A stretch of 64,000 nucleotides of DNA. Origin: Pullilachnospira sp963929535 (lineage in GTDB: Bacteria > Bacillota > Clostridia > Lachnospirales > Lachnospiraceae). Both the position numbers and the translations under genes were made by a program. The DNA lies in the NCBI GenBank assembly GCA_963929535.1, contig CAWVIZ010000010.1:248001-312000 (forward strand). Reading direction: 5' to 3'. The notes under the pieces were generated by a model that ran no database searches, was not told the origin of the DNA, and worked only from the letters and a program-made list of their open reading frames with translations. Positions within the stretch are counted from its first letter, which is position 1. Each line of letters starts with the position of its first letter. Shown in pieces: positions 1-8,346 of the stretch.

Positions 1-263
1 TGTTTTACGGACACCGGTATTCCAGCACCATCCTGGACGACCAGGTGGATTTTGTAAAGGTGGCGGAAGGACTGGGGGCCGTGGGTATCCGGGTGACCAG
101 GAAGGAGGAAGTGGGGCCGGCTATTGAGAAAGCCATCGCGCTTCAGACTACGGTGGTGATCGACTGTCAGATCGACTGTGACGACAAGGTATTCCCCATG
201 GTTGCCGCAGGCGCTCCTCTGGAGGATGTATTTGACGAGGATGACCTGAAAGAGAAGGAATAA
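1..263 (+). CDS. ilvB: acetolactate synthase large subunit, C-terminal fragment (partial)
   Basis: The reading frame is open from base 3 and enters the window truncated at its 5' side; about 86 residues are visible. The visible part matches the C-terminal end of the thiamine-diphosphate domain of acetolactate synthase: a FYGHRYS segment, then DFVKVAEGLGAVGIRV, and the closing VFPMVAAGAPLEDVF block typical of IlvB. The enzyme condenses pyruvate (or pyruvate with 2-ketobutyrate) in branched-chain amino acid synthesis in the cytosol. The gene ends in TAA and is followed by a probable terminator at 328-374, so it probably closes its operon. Other TPP enzymes of the same fold are possible, but the C-terminal block favours IlvB. 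Confidence 0.8.
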   Translation, partial: FYGHRYSSTILDDQVDFVKVAEGLGAVGIRVTRKEEVGPAIEKAIALQTTVVIDCQIDCDDKVFPMVAAGAPLEDVFDEDDLKEKE

Positions 264-327
264 GAGCAAGCTCCGGCATCCGCTGCTGCGCTGGTGAAAC
301 CGGAGGGCTGGGCTGTTGCAGGAGAAG

Positions 328-374
328 AACGTCTGCTGCGGGCCGGATTTTTCCGGATCCCCGGCAGACGTTTT
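328..374 (+). terminator. probable terminator after ilvB
   Basis: Nine-base arms AACGTCTGC and GCAGACGTT enclose a second stem (CCGGA/TCCGG) and run into TTTT. The T tract is short, so strength is uncertain. It is the main object in the 311-base stretch between ilvB and serC, together with the hairpin at 428-460 and the promoter at 493-521. The open frame across 294-548 shows no protein-like features. Confidence 0.45.
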
Positions 375-427
375 GCGGCAGGAAGCCGGTCGGACATCAG
401 GAGGGAGCTGCCCCCGGTATCCCGGGA

Positions 428-460
428 ATCGGATGGGGGAAGAGGCTTCCCCTATCTGAT
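428..460 (+). repeat. hairpin module shared with the repeats at 9783 and 10767
   Basis: A 15-base-pair stem (two G-U pairs) with a three-base loop: ATCGGATGGGGGAAG, agg, CTTCCCCTATCTGAT. The same ATCRGAT-GGG...TTCCC-ATCYGAT pattern closes the two longer repeat copies upstream of the LuxR gene (9955) and the P-II gene (10920). It lies just upstream of the serC promoter and so would not be in the serC transcript. Confidence 0.45.
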
Positions 461-492
461 GAGAGGAAGCCTGAAAAACAGGAAGATAAATA

Positions 493-521
493 TTGACAAA
501 TTTTTGTCAGAAGCGTATAGT
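493..521 (+). promoter_or_regulatory. sigma-A type promoter of serC-serA with overlapping dyads
   Basis: TTGACA (493-498), 17-base spacer, TATAGT (516-521), about 50 bases ahead of the serC start. A perfect dyad TGACAAA-tt-TTTGTCA (494-509) covers the -35 box and a weaker one, ATAGT...ACTAT (517-535), covers the -10 and start region, so operator function is plausible. Confidence 0.65.
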
Positions 522-574
522 GTTTCGTATACTATCAAAGTAAAGTAATACTATGCGAAAGGGAGGAAGGTATC

Positions 575-1657
575 GTGAACAAAGTGTATAATTTTTCAGC
601 AGGTCCTGCGGTCCTGCCGGAAGAGGTCCTGCGGGAAGCGCAGGAAGAAATGATGGATTACAGAGGATGCGGGATGTCCGTGATGGAGATGAGCCATCGC
701 TCTTCCGTGTTCGGCGAGATCATTCAGGAAGCTGAAAAAGACTTAAGAGAGCTGATGCATATTCCGGATAATTACAAAGTATTATTTTTACAGGGGGGCG
801 CCTCTCTGCAGTTTGCCATGATCCCCATGAATCTGATGAAAAACCGGGTGGCGGACTATATCGTTACAGGGCAGTGGGCCAAGAAAGCCTGGCAGGAGGC
901 CCAGAAATATGGCAAAGCCAATAAGATCGCCACATCAGAGGATAAGACCTTTTCTTATATTCCCGACTGTTCCGATCTTCCCATCAGTGAGGACGCGGAT
1001 TACGTGTATATCTGTGAAAATAATACCATATACGGAACCAAGTTTCGGGAACTGCCCGATACCAAGGGGAAAGATCTGGTGGCGGATGTTTCTTCCTGCT
1101 TCCTGTCAGAGCCGGTGGATGTGAGCCGGTATGCTCTTCTTTACGGCGGTGTGCAGAAGAACATTGGGCCGGCCGGCATGGTGATCGCTGTGGTCAGGGA
1201 GGATCTGATCACGGATGACGTGCTCCCCGGAACCCCCACCATGATGAAGTATAAAACCCATGCGGATGCCGGTTCCATGTACAACACTCCCAATTGCTGG
1301 AGTATTTACATCTGCGGAAAGGTGTTCAAATGGCTGAAAAGACGGGGAGGCCTTCAGGCCATGAAGGAGTACAATGAGAAAAAGGCAAAGATCCTTTATG
1401 ATTTCCTGGACGAGAGCCGTCTGTTTAAGGGGACGGTGGAACCGTCTTCCCGCTCGCTGATGAATGTTCCTTTTGTCACCGGGAACGGGGAGCTGGACGC
1501 GAAATTTGTAAAGGAAGCCAAGGCCGCAGGGCTGGAGAATCTGAAAGGACACCGTACCGTGGGCGGTATGAGAGCCAGTATCTATAATGCCATGCCCATG
1601 GAAGGGGTGGAGACTCTGGTGGAATTTATGAAGAAATTTGAAAAGGAGAATCTGTGA
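575..1657 (+). CDS. serC: phosphoserine aminotransferase
   Basis: Transfers the amino group of glutamate to 3-phosphohydroxypyruvate to give 3-phosphoserine, the second step of serine synthesis (the family also serves pyridoxal phosphate synthesis). The 360-residue length is normal. Family landmarks: N-terminal YNFSAGPAVLPEEV, the SHRSSVF segment, LFLQGGASLQF, and the PLP lysine in GGVQKNIGPAGM (about K195). The C-terminal GHRTVGGMRASIYNAMP is the class V substrate-binding end. The start is GTG, chosen because GGGAGGAAGG sits just upstream and the protein begins with the conserved block. It is transcribed with serA, whose start follows one base after this stop. Confidence 0.95.
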   Translation: MNKVYNFSAGPAVLPEEVLREAQEEMMDYRGCGMSVMEMSHRSSVFGEIIQEAEKDLRELMHIPDNYKVLFLQGGASLQFAMIPMNLMKNRVADYIVTGQWAKKAWQEAQKYGKANKIATSEDKTFSYIPDCSDLPISEDADYVYICENNTIYGTKFRELPDTKGKDLVADVSSCFLSEPVDVSRYALLYGGVQKNIGPAGMVIAVVREDLITDDVLPGTPTMMKYKTHADAGSMYNTPNCWSIYICGKVFKWLKRRGGLQAMKEYNEKKAKILYDFLDESRLFKGTVEPSSRSLMNVPFVTGNGELDAKFVKEAKAAGLENLKGHRTVGGMRASIYNAMPMEGVETLVEFMKKFEKENL

Positions 1658-1658
1658 T

Positions 1659-2822
1659 ATGTTTCAGTATACATGCCTGAATCCGATTTCTCAGATGGGA
1701 CTGGAGCATCTGACTGCGGATTATCAGAAAACGGAAGGAATCGAGGATGCGGATGCTATACTGGTGAGAAGCGCCTCCATGCATGAGATGGATTTTTCCG
1801 GACGGGTGAAGGCGGTGGCCAGAGCCGGAGCCGGGGTAAACAATATCCCGCTGGACAAATGTGCCGAGCACGGCGTGGTGGTGTTCAATACACCGGGGGC
1901 AAATGCCAACGGGGTAAAGGAGATGGTGATCGCCGGCATGCTGCTGGCTTCCAGGGATATCGTGGGCGGTATCGAGTGGCTGGAGCAGCAGAAGGTGGAT
2001 GAGAATATCGGAAAGCTGGCAGAGAAGCAGAAGAAGCAGTTCGCCGGATGCGAGATCAAAGGAAAGCGGCTGGGTGTGATCGGTCTGGGAGCCATCGGAG
2101 CGCTGGTGGCCAACACTGCCATCTATCTGGGAATGGAGGTTTACGGATATGATCCTTATATCTCCATCGACACGGCCTGGAAGCTGTCCAGAGAGATCCG
2201 CCATATCAGCAATGTGGACGATATCTTCCGGGAATGCGACTATATTACCCTGCATGTACCTCTTCTGGACAGCACCAGGGGAATGATCAGCAGGGAGAAC
2301 ATCGGAAAGATGAAGGACGGTGTGGTGCTGCTTAATTTTTCCAGGGATCTGCTGGTGGATGAGCCGGCGCTGGTGGAAGCGCTGGAGAGCGGTAAGGTGA
2401 AGAAATACGTGACGGATTTTGCAAATCCGGTGGTGGCCGGAGCCAAGAATACTCTGGTGACTCCTCATCTGGGGGCTTCCACAGAGGAGTCGGAGGATAA
2501 CTGTGCGGTGATGGCTGTTCGGGAGCTGAGGGATTACCTGGAGAACGGCAATATCCACAATTCCGTCAATTATCCCAACTGCGATATGGGCGTCTGCTCC
2601 TCTGTCAGCCGGGTGGCCATCAATCACAGGAATATTCTGAACATGATCAGCCAGTTTGCCAGCGTAATGGGCGGAGCGGGGCTGAATATTTCGGATATGA
2701 CCAACAAGAGCAAGGGAGATTATGCCTATACACTGATCGATCTGGAATCTCCAGCCACGGAGGAAATCGTAAAAAAACTGGAGGCCATTGACGGAGTGCT
2801 GAAGGTAAGGATCATCAAATAG
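1659..2822 (+). CDS. serA: D-3-phosphoglycerate dehydrogenase
   Basis: Oxidises 3-phosphoglycerate to 3-phosphohydroxypyruvate with NAD, the first step of serine synthesis. The 387 residues carry a substrate-binding half, a Rossmann NAD site IGLGAIG (about residues 140-146), the catalytic region SRDLLVDEPALVEAL through PHLGASTEESEDNCAV, and a short C-terminal ACT-like part (GLNISDMTNKSKGDYAYTLIDLE). This is the compact form common in Clostridia. The start at 1659 gives MFQYTCLNPISQMG and follows AAAGGAG inside the serC end; an in-frame ATG at 1638 would overlap serC and lacks a good ribosome site. No phosphoserine phosphatase gene is nearby. Confidence 0.93.
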   Translation: MFQYTCLNPISQMGLEHLTADYQKTEGIEDADAILVRSASMHEMDFSGRVKAVARAGAGVNNIPLDKCAEHGVVVFNTPGANANGVKEMVIAGMLLASRDIVGGIEWLEQQKVDENIGKLAEKQKKQFAGCEIKGKRLGVIGLGAIGALVANTAIYLGMEVYGYDPYISIDTAWKLSREIRHISNVDDIFRECDYITLHVPLLDSTRGMISRENIGKMKDGVVLLNFSRDLLVDEPALVEALESGKVKKYVTDFANPVVAGAKNTLVTPHLGASTEESEDNCAVMAVRELRDYLENGNIHNSVNYPNCDMGVCSSVSRVAINHRNILNMISQFASVMGGAGLNISDMTNKSKGDYAYTLIDLESPATEEIVKKLEAIDGVLKVRIIK

Positions 2823-2850
2823 CTGTCGGCGGAATGGCAGGTTCATCCGC

Positions 2851-2868
2851 AAGGCTGAACTGTTACGA
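2851..2868 (+). repeat. short dispersed motif AAGGCTGAACTGTTACGA
   Basis: This 18-base string matches the terminal inverted repeats of the MITE-like element at 36334-36480 and recurs in variant form at 9911 and 40918. It lies between serA and the DUF1015 promoter. No second end was seen here, so it may be a solo remnant. Confidence 0.5.
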
Positions 2869-2894
2869 TCCGGTTTCACAAACGCAGAAAAAGC

Positions 2895-2978
2895 GTGACA
2901 GCGGAAGCGAAAGCTGTTATAATAAGAACGGGTATAAGATGTGAAGCAAAGCCGATAGGAAAAAACTACCGGCTTTTT
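2895..2978 (+). promoter_or_regulatory. promoter plus short leader with terminator-like hairpin
   Basis: GTGACA (2895-2900), 17-base spacer, TATAAT (2918-2923). About 25 bases downstream a hairpin GCCGATAG / CTACCGGC (one mismatch) is followed by TTTTT (2951-2978), before the DUF1015 start at 3036. Either it terminates serA read-through or it attenuates the downstream gene; being after the promoter favours a leader role. Confidence 0.45.
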
Positions 2979-3035
2979 GCTGTGCCCGAAAACAAAAAAG
3001 ACAGTATTCATTCCCGAGAAAGAGGAGGAAAAACA

Positions 3036-4301
3036 ATGGCAGAAATCAAGGCATTCTGTGCAGTAAGACCACGAAAGGATCTGGCGGACAAGATCGCCGC
3101 CCTTCCTTACGATGTGTACAGCCGCAGTGAAGCGGCAGAGCTGGTAAAGAAAAATCCCTGTTCTTTTCTAAAGATCGACCGTCCGGAGGTTCAGTTTGAC
3201 CAGGAGACGGATATGTATGCGCCGCAGGTATATCAGGCAGCCGGAGATACGCTGCGGGAAATGATGGAAAAGGGAGAATTTGTACAGGAAGAGACGCCCT
3301 GCCTTTATCTTTATGAGCTGACCATGGATGGACGGACGCAGACCGGTGTCTGCTGCTGCGCTTCTGTGGCGGACTATGAGAATGGTGTGATCAAACGCCA
3401 TGAGAACACCCGGCAGGATAAGGAGGAGGACAGGATCCGCCATGTGGAAGCCTGCGGGGCACAGACGGGTCCCATTTTTCTGGCCTGCCGGGATCATGAC
3501 CGGCTGACGGCTCTGGAGGAACAGGTGAAGAAGGAAGAGCCGCTGTATTCTTTTACCGCAGAGGATGGGATCCGCCATCAGATGTGGAGGATCAGCCGGG
3601 GGGAAACGATCCATGAGATCTGTGAGATTTTTGGAGGAATGGACAGCCTGTATATTGCAGATGGCCATCACCGGGCCGCTTCTGCGGTGAGCGTTGCCGT
3701 AAGAAGAAGGAAAATGACGGATCCTGCCGGTCAGATCGGAAAAGACGGCGAGGTAAGTCTGGAGATGCTGCCGGAGTCGGAAGCCTTCCTTTCCGTGATA
3801 TTTCCGGAAAGTGAGCTGAAGGTACTGGATTATAACCGCTGGGTGAAGGATCTGAACGGAGCTTCCGGGGAGGAGTTTCTGGAGAAGGTGAAGGAACGGT
3901 TTCATCTTACCCCTCTTTCCGGTGCCGCGCATCCGGAGAAGAAGGGGGTTTTCACCATGTATCTGGAGGGGCAGTGGTACCGGCTGGAGGAAAAGGATCG
4001 GAAAAACCGTACGGACGCGGTGGATTCTCTGGATGTATCCATCCTGCAGAATGAGATCCTGTCTCCCATCCTGGGGATCGGAGATCCCAAGACAGATCAG
4101 AGGATCCGGTTTATCGGCGGGATCCGCGGTCTTTCCAGTCTGGAGCAGATGACGGATGAAAACGGAGGGGTGGCCTTCGCCATGTATCCCACATCCATGG
4201 AGGAACTGTTCCGGGTGGCAGATCAGGGGAGACTGATGCCGCCCAAATCCACCTGGTTTGAGCCCAAGCTGCGCAGCGGGCTGCTGATCCATAAGATCTA
4301 G
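3036..4301 (+). CDS. DUF1015 family protein of the serine locus
   Basis: 421 residues beginning MAEIKAFCAVRPRKDLADKIAALPYDVYSR, the hallmark N-terminus of the DUF1015 family, which is often found next to serA and serC in Clostridia. The start at 3036 has AGAGGAGG in front; the longer frame from 2895 would overlap the promoter. A YIADGHHRAASA motif sits near residue 209; DGHHR-type motifs also occur in ParB/sulfiredoxin-fold serine kinases such as SbnI and SerK, so a phosphoserine-related role is an attractive but unproven inference. Other conserved blocks are CSFLKIDRPE and RHENTRQDKEEDR. No signal peptide or membrane segment. Its exact reaction is unknown to me. Confidence 0.85.
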   Translation: MAEIKAFCAVRPRKDLADKIAALPYDVYSRSEAAELVKKNPCSFLKIDRPEVQFDQETDMYAPQVYQAAGDTLREMMEKGEFVQEETPCLYLYELTMDGRTQTGVCCCASVADYENGVIKRHENTRQDKEEDRIRHVEACGAQTGPIFLACRDHDRLTALEEQVKKEEPLYSFTAEDGIRHQMWRISRGETIHEICEIFGGMDSLYIADGHHRAASAVSVAVRRRKMTDPAGQIGKDGEVSLEMLPESEAFLSVIFPESELKVLDYNRWVKDLNGASGEEFLEKVKERFHLTPLSGAAHPEKKGVFTMYLEGQWYRLEEKDRKNRTDAVDSLDVSILQNEILSPILGIGDPKTDQRIRFIGGIRGLSSLEQMTDENGGVAFAMYPTSMEELFRVADQGRLMPPKSTWFEPKLRSGLLIHKI

Positions 4302-4312
4302 TTTAAAGACAA

Positions 4313-4389
4313 AAGAACAGAAGGATTTGACGTCATACCGGCAGCGGGATACCTGAAAAGGAGTATCCGCTGCCGGTGCGCTGTTCTTT
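4313..4389 (+). terminator. terminator after the DUF1015 gene
   Basis: Outer arms AAAGAACAG / CTGTTCTTT and an inner near-perfect 15-pair stem around CCGGCAGCGG...CCGCTGCCGG. The extended stem is very stable; the T run is only part of the outer arm. The rest of the gap to 4551 is AT-rich with a TATACT (4495-4500) but no convincing -35 box. Confidence 0.6.
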
Positions 4390-4550
4390 ACAAAACCGCC
4401 TTTCATTTACCTGGTCTTAACATTATTTTCCAAATCGTAACAGAACTTTACGAAAGTATTTCCCACAGTACATTTTTTATTAATATGAGCTCTGTATACT
4501 TTTCCACGTGTGAAAGGTAGTTAGCTGAAAAGAAAAAGGAGTGGAATATT

Positions 4551-5360
4551 GTGAAAAATTCAATAAGTATGACCCAGTTCGCCGCAACGGTGGCGGGGTG
4601 CATCGGAGTGCCGGCGCCGGAAGAGGCCGGAGAACCTTTTACCCTGGCGGGAGAGCTTATGAGGGCGAAGGATGTCCGTAAGGCCGAGAGAGTGCTGATC
4701 TACAATCCGGATGCAGTGGGACTGTGGCTGTTCCAGAAATATACGGAATGGTTTGCCCCGGTGCTGCGCCATACTCAGCTGGGTGTTCCTGTCTGTACTG
4801 TGCTTCCATCTTATACCCCCGTCTGCTTTGGAACCATGTATACAGGTGTGGAGCCGTCAGTACATGGGATCCGGAAATATGAGAAGCACGTTCTGGAACA
4901 GAAATCTCTGTTTGATACTCTGGCCGAGGCCGGAAAAAAGGTGGCCATTGTGGCAGTGGAGAATTCCAGCATGGCTATTATCTTTGGAAACCGGGATGTG
5001 GATTATTATATCCTTCCCTATGACGGAGAGGTCCGGGACAAGGCGCTGGAGCTTATTGAAAAAGATACATATGATGTGATCGTAGTGTACAACCAGGAAT
5101 ACGATGATGTGATGCACCGCACCTGGCCGGAATCAGAGGAATCTCTGCAGGCCCTGAAAAATCACATCCGTACCTTTGACCAGCTCTGCTGTGCCTGTGA
5201 GAAAAAATGGAAGGAACAGGACAGTCTTCTTTGCTGGGCTACAGATCACGGGATCCATACCAATGAGGAAGGACATGGTACCCACGGATCAGATCTGGAA
5301 GAAGATCTGAATGTAATGCACTTTTTCGGTGTGCAAAAAGGGAGGAAGGAAAATGAATAA
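4551..5360 (+). CDS. alkaline phosphatase superfamily hydrolase (phosphodiesterase/NPP-like)
   Basis: 269 residues with no signal peptide, so probably cytosolic. Metal and nucleophile sites of the nucleotide pyrophosphatase/phosphodiesterase branch are visible: NPDAVG (first metal Asp) near residue 50, the threonine nucleophile region SYTPVCFGTMYTGVEPSVHGI, and C-terminal ATDHGIHTNEEGHGTHG carrying the second metal set. It is shorter than typical family members (about 400). GTG start with AAAAGGAGTGG upstream. The gene overlaps the ABC ATPase start by 8 bases and so belongs to the importer operon, which suggests that the enzyme cleaves a phospho-compound or modified sugar brought in by the transporter. 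The substrate is not evident from sequence. Confidence 0.75.
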   Translation: MKNSISMTQFAATVAGCIGVPAPEEAGEPFTLAGELMRAKDVRKAERVLIYNPDAVGLWLFQKYTEWFAPVLRHTQLGVPVCTVLPSYTPVCFGTMYTGVEPSVHGIRKYEKHVLEQKSLFDTLAEAGKKVAIVAVENSSMAIIFGNRDVDYYILPYDGEVRDKALELIEKDTYDVIVVYNQEYDDVMHRTWPESEESLQALKNHIRTFDQLCCACEKKWKEQDSLLCWATDHGIHTNEEGHGTHGSDLEEDLNVMHFFGVQKGRKENE

Positions 5361-6468
5361 GATAGAGATTCGTGACTTGACAAAAAGCTACGATGGAAAG
5401 ACCAACATTCTGGAAAAGATCAGCCTGGATGTGAAAGAAGGGGAATTCTACGTTCTGGTAGGACCCTCCGGCTGCGGAAAAAGTACCCTGCTGCGGATCA
5501 TCGCCGGACTGGAGAACATCACTGACGGGACCATCAGTATCGATGGAAAGCTGGCCAACCACATGCCGGCAAAGGACAGAAATCTCACCATGGTATTCCA
5601 GAATTACGCGCTGTATCCCCATATGACAGTAAAGGACAACATCCTGTTTGGACTGGATGTGAAAAAGATCCCCAAGGAGGAGCAGAAAAGACGTCTGAAA
5701 GACGCGGCGGAGCTTCTGGGACTGACGGATTATCTGAAAAGAAAGCCCAGAGAGCTTTCCGGCGGACAGAGACAGCGTGTGGCTCTGGCCAGAAGCGTCT
5801 GCAGCCAGGCGCCCATCTGTCTGATGGATGAGCCTCTGTCCAATCTGGACGCCAAGCTGAGAGCTCATATGCGTACGGAAATCCGCAGGATCCAGAAGCA
5901 GCTGGGTATGACGGTAATCTATGTAACTCATGACCAGGTGGAAGCCATGACCATGGGAGATCAGATCATGGTGCTGCATGGAGGAAAGATCCAGCAGACA
6001 GGTACGCCGCTGGAACTGTACAATGAGCCGGCAAACACCTTTGTGGGAGGCTTTATCGGATCTCCTCAGATGAATTTTGCGGATGCGAAGATGTCTGATG
6101 GGAATCTGGTGCTCAATGACAAGCTGGTGATCCGGCTGACAGAGGAGGAGAGAAACCGTCTGCCCCAGGGAAGCAGCTGGAAAGTAGGTGTGAGAGCCGA
6201 GCAGATCGAGCTGGCAGAGCCGGAGACCTCCAATTACAATCTGGTATCCACCCTCAGTACTGAGATGATGGGAAATGAGACACAGGTGATCTTCTATGTG
6301 GGAAATACCGCATTTACCGCCCGCTGGACCGGACAGTATCTGATTGAAAACAATGAGAAGATCAAGATCCACATTCCGTCGGATGCCCTGCATTTCTTTG
6401 ATGAGCAGACAGGAAGCCTGCTTCGGCCGGCACTGAGCATCAAGGGGCGGAAGATCCTGACGGCGTAG
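5353..6468 (+). CDS. ABC transporter ATP-binding protein, MalK/UgpC/MsmK type
   Basis: 371 residues: Walker A GPSGCGKST, signature LSGGQRQR, Walker B CLMDEPLSNLD, then VTHDQVEAMTMGD, and a C-terminal TOBE-like regulatory part. This is the CUT1 family ATPase that energises import of oligosaccharides or glycerol-3-phosphate; MsmK-type proteins may serve several importers. Start at 5353 (MNKIEIRDL) with GGGAGGAAGG upstream; an earlier ATG at 5329 lies inside the preceding gene. It is followed by two permease genes and the binding protein gene. Confidence 0.92.
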   Translation: MNKIEIRDLTKSYDGKTNILEKISLDVKEGEFYVLVGPSGCGKSTLLRIIAGLENITDGTISIDGKLANHMPAKDRNLTMVFQNYALYPHMTVKDNILFGLDVKKIPKEEQKRRLKDAAELLGLTDYLKRKPRELSGGQRQRVALARSVCSQAPICLMDEPLSNLDAKLRAHMRTEIRRIQKQLGMTVIYVTHDQVEAMTMGDQIMVLHGGKIQQTGTPLELYNEPANTFVGGFIGSPQMNFADAKMSDGNLVLNDKLVIRLTEEERNRLPQGSSWKVGVRAEQIELAEPETSNYNLVSTLSTEMMGNETQVIFYVGNTAFTARWTGQYLIENNEKIKIHIPSDALHFFDEQTGSLLRPALSIKGRKILTA

Positions 6469-6482
6469 AAAGGAGACAGACG

Positions 6483-7421
6483 ATGAATAACAGTTCCGTG
6501 AATGTGACTGCCCCATCGGCGGTTATGGAAGAGGAAAAGGCAGAGCAGAAAGTGAAAAAACCTTTGCCCCTGTGGGTGATCTATGTGCTACCCTCCATGC
6601 TGATCTTTCTGATCTTCGTGATCTATCCGTTTGTGAAAAATATCGTGACAAGCGCTTTTGCCACATCCAATACAGGAAGTCTCACCAGTTTTGTAGGCCT
6701 GTCCAACTATATTGATCTGTTTACAGATCCCCAGTACCTGCAGATCCTGAAAAATACCGTGATCTATACGGTGCTCACCGTTCCGCTGACGGTGGTGATC
6801 TCTCTGCTGCTTGCGGTGCTGTCCTGCACCGACCGTCCGGGAATGGGAATTTTCAGGACCATCTTTTCCTCCACCATGGGAATCTCCGTGGCGGCGGGAT
6901 CGGTATTCTGGAACCTGCTGTTCCATCCCACAGCAGGACTGCTGAACCATGTGGTGCAGTTCTTCGGGGGAGAGAGCATAGGATGGCTGACGGACAGCCA
7001 CTACGCGCTGATCTCCATATCCGTGGTATCTATCTGGATGAATATCGGATTTTCCTATCTGGTGCTGATGGGCGGTCTGAAGAATATCGACGATTCTCAT
7101 TATGAAAGCGTGGAGATCGTAGGCGGCGGCTTCTTCTACCGGCTTCGGAAGGTGACCATTCCTCTGATCTCACCCTCCCTGTTCTTTGTGGTGACCACCT
7201 CCCTGATCAATGCCTTCCAGTCCTTCGGACTGATCGATATGCTGACTTCAGGGGGCCCCAACAACAGCACCAATCTGATGGTATACCGGCTGTACAACGA
7301 CGCTTTTGTGAACTTCCGTTTTGGTTCCGCGTCAGCCCAGGGAGTAATCCTGTTCGTAGTGATTTTTCTGGTATCTCAGCTTCAGACGAAGCTGACGGAG
7401 AGGATGGTGACTTATCAATGA
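6483..7421 (+). CDS. ABC transporter permease, MalF/UgpA type
   Basis: 312 residues with a cytosolic N-terminal extension (about 35 residues), then six predicted membrane segments, the first PLWVIYVLPSMLIFLIFVIYPF. The EAA loop that contacts the ATPase is visible as YESVEIVGGGFFYRLRKVTIPLISPSLFF. The SGGPNNSTNLMVYRLYNDAF segment near the C-terminus is a CUT1 MalF/UgpA/LacF feature. It overlaps the next permease by four bases (ATGA), which implies translational coupling. Confidence 0.92.
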   Translation: MNNSSVNVTAPSAVMEEEKAEQKVKKPLPLWVIYVLPSMLIFLIFVIYPFVKNIVTSAFATSNTGSLTSFVGLSNYIDLFTDPQYLQILKNTVIYTVLTVPLTVVISLLLAVLSCTDRPGMGIFRTIFSSTMGISVAAGSVFWNLLFHPTAGLLNHVVQFFGGESIGWLTDSHYALISISVVSIWMNIGFSYLVLMGGLKNIDDSHYESVEIVGGGFFYRLRKVTIPLISPSLFFVVTTSLINAFQSFGLIDMLTSGGPNNSTNLMVYRLYNDAFVNFRFGSASAQGVILFVVIFLVSQLQTKLTERMVTYQ

Positions 7422-8230
7422 AAAAACTGGAGACGTCTGTCACTTATATCATACTGACCATTGCCGCGGTTTTCGTATGCTTCCCGATCCTGTTTTCGGT
7501 GGCTTTAAGCTTTTCCGATCTTCAGGATATCCTGAAGGGAGATTATATCCCCAGCGGCCTGAACTTTACCAACTATATCAATGCGTTTCAGACGCAGCCG
7601 CTGTTCCACTATATGATGAACTCGGCGATCACAGGCGTGCTGTCCACAGTGCTGCAGATCTTGTTTGCTCTGCTGGCCGCATACGCCATTGTGTTTATTC
7701 CCTTTAAAGGCAAGAGGATCCTGTTCATGATCATGATGGCCACCATGATGATCCCGGGGGAAGTTCTTGTAATTTCCAATTTTCAGACCATCCGGTCCAT
7801 GAACCTGCTGAATACCTTTGCCGGACTGATCCTGCCGGGACTGGCTTCCACCTTCGGAATCTTCCTGCTCCGGCAGAATATGATGCAGATTCCCATGGAA
7901 CTGAAAGAGGCTTCCACGGTATCCGGATTGTCGGATTTCCGGTTCTTTATCAAGGTTGTGGTGCCGATGGTTACCAACGCCATTGTTACTCTGGCAATTT
8001 ATCTGTTCCTGGTAAACTGGAATTCCTATATGTGGCCTCTGCTGTCAACCACTGATGATACGGTTCGTACCGTACAGATCGGACTGCGTCAGCTGAAAAA
8101 TACAGAGGCGGTCAGCGATTACGGCATGATGGCAGCCGGAGCGATCATCACATCCCTGCCCACACTGCTGCTGATTTTCTTCGGACAGAAGCGTCTGCAG
8201 GAAGGTATGACCAAGGGAGCAATCAAATGA
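7418..8230 (+). CDS. ABC transporter permease, MalG/UgpE type
   Basis: 270 residues, six predicted membrane segments, EAA loop MELKEASTVSGLSDFRFFIKVVVPM. It forms the heterodimeric channel with the preceding permease. The C-terminus ends ...KRLQEGMTKGAIK, the common UgpE/MsmG/LacG ending. The binding-protein gene follows after a 116-base gap with three hairpins. Confidence 0.92.
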   Translation: MKKLETSVTYIILTIAAVFVCFPILFSVALSFSDLQDILKGDYIPSGLNFTNYINAFQTQPLFHYMMNSAITGVLSTVLQILFALLAAYAIVFIPFKGKRILFMIMMATMMIPGEVLVISNFQTIRSMNLLNTFAGLILPGLASTFGIFLLRQNMMQIPMELKEASTVSGLSDFRFFIKVVVPMVTNAIVTLAIYLFLVNWNSYMWPLLSTTDDTVRTVQIGLRQLKNTEAVSDYGMMAAGAIITSLPTLLLIFFGQKRLQEGMTKGAIK

Positions 8231-8237
8231 TTAAATC

Positions 8238-8313
8238 ATACCAGGACCCTCCGGTCCGGTATATTTAATAAGGATTTCGGAAGAAATCCGCAAAATCAGG
8301 GGATCGGATCCCC
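8238..8313 (+). promoter_or_regulatory. three consecutive intercistronic stem-loops before the binding-protein gene
   Basis: Hairpin 1: 8238-8262, arms ATACC(A)GGACC / GGTCCGGTAT. Hairpin 2: 8272-8289, GGATTTC / GAAATCC. Hairpin 3: 8299-8313, GGGGATC / GATCCCC. None has a following T run, so they are unlikely to be terminators. Location between permease and binding-protein genes fits RNA processing or stabilisation that gives more binding protein than permease. Confidence 0.5.
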
Positions 8314-8346
8314 ATAAGAAAAAGGAAAAAAGAGGAGAAAATTATT

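Noticed and set aside
294..548. ORF of 84 codons between ilvB and serC
   Set aside because: It spans a terminator and the serC promoter and has no ribosome site or protein-like composition.
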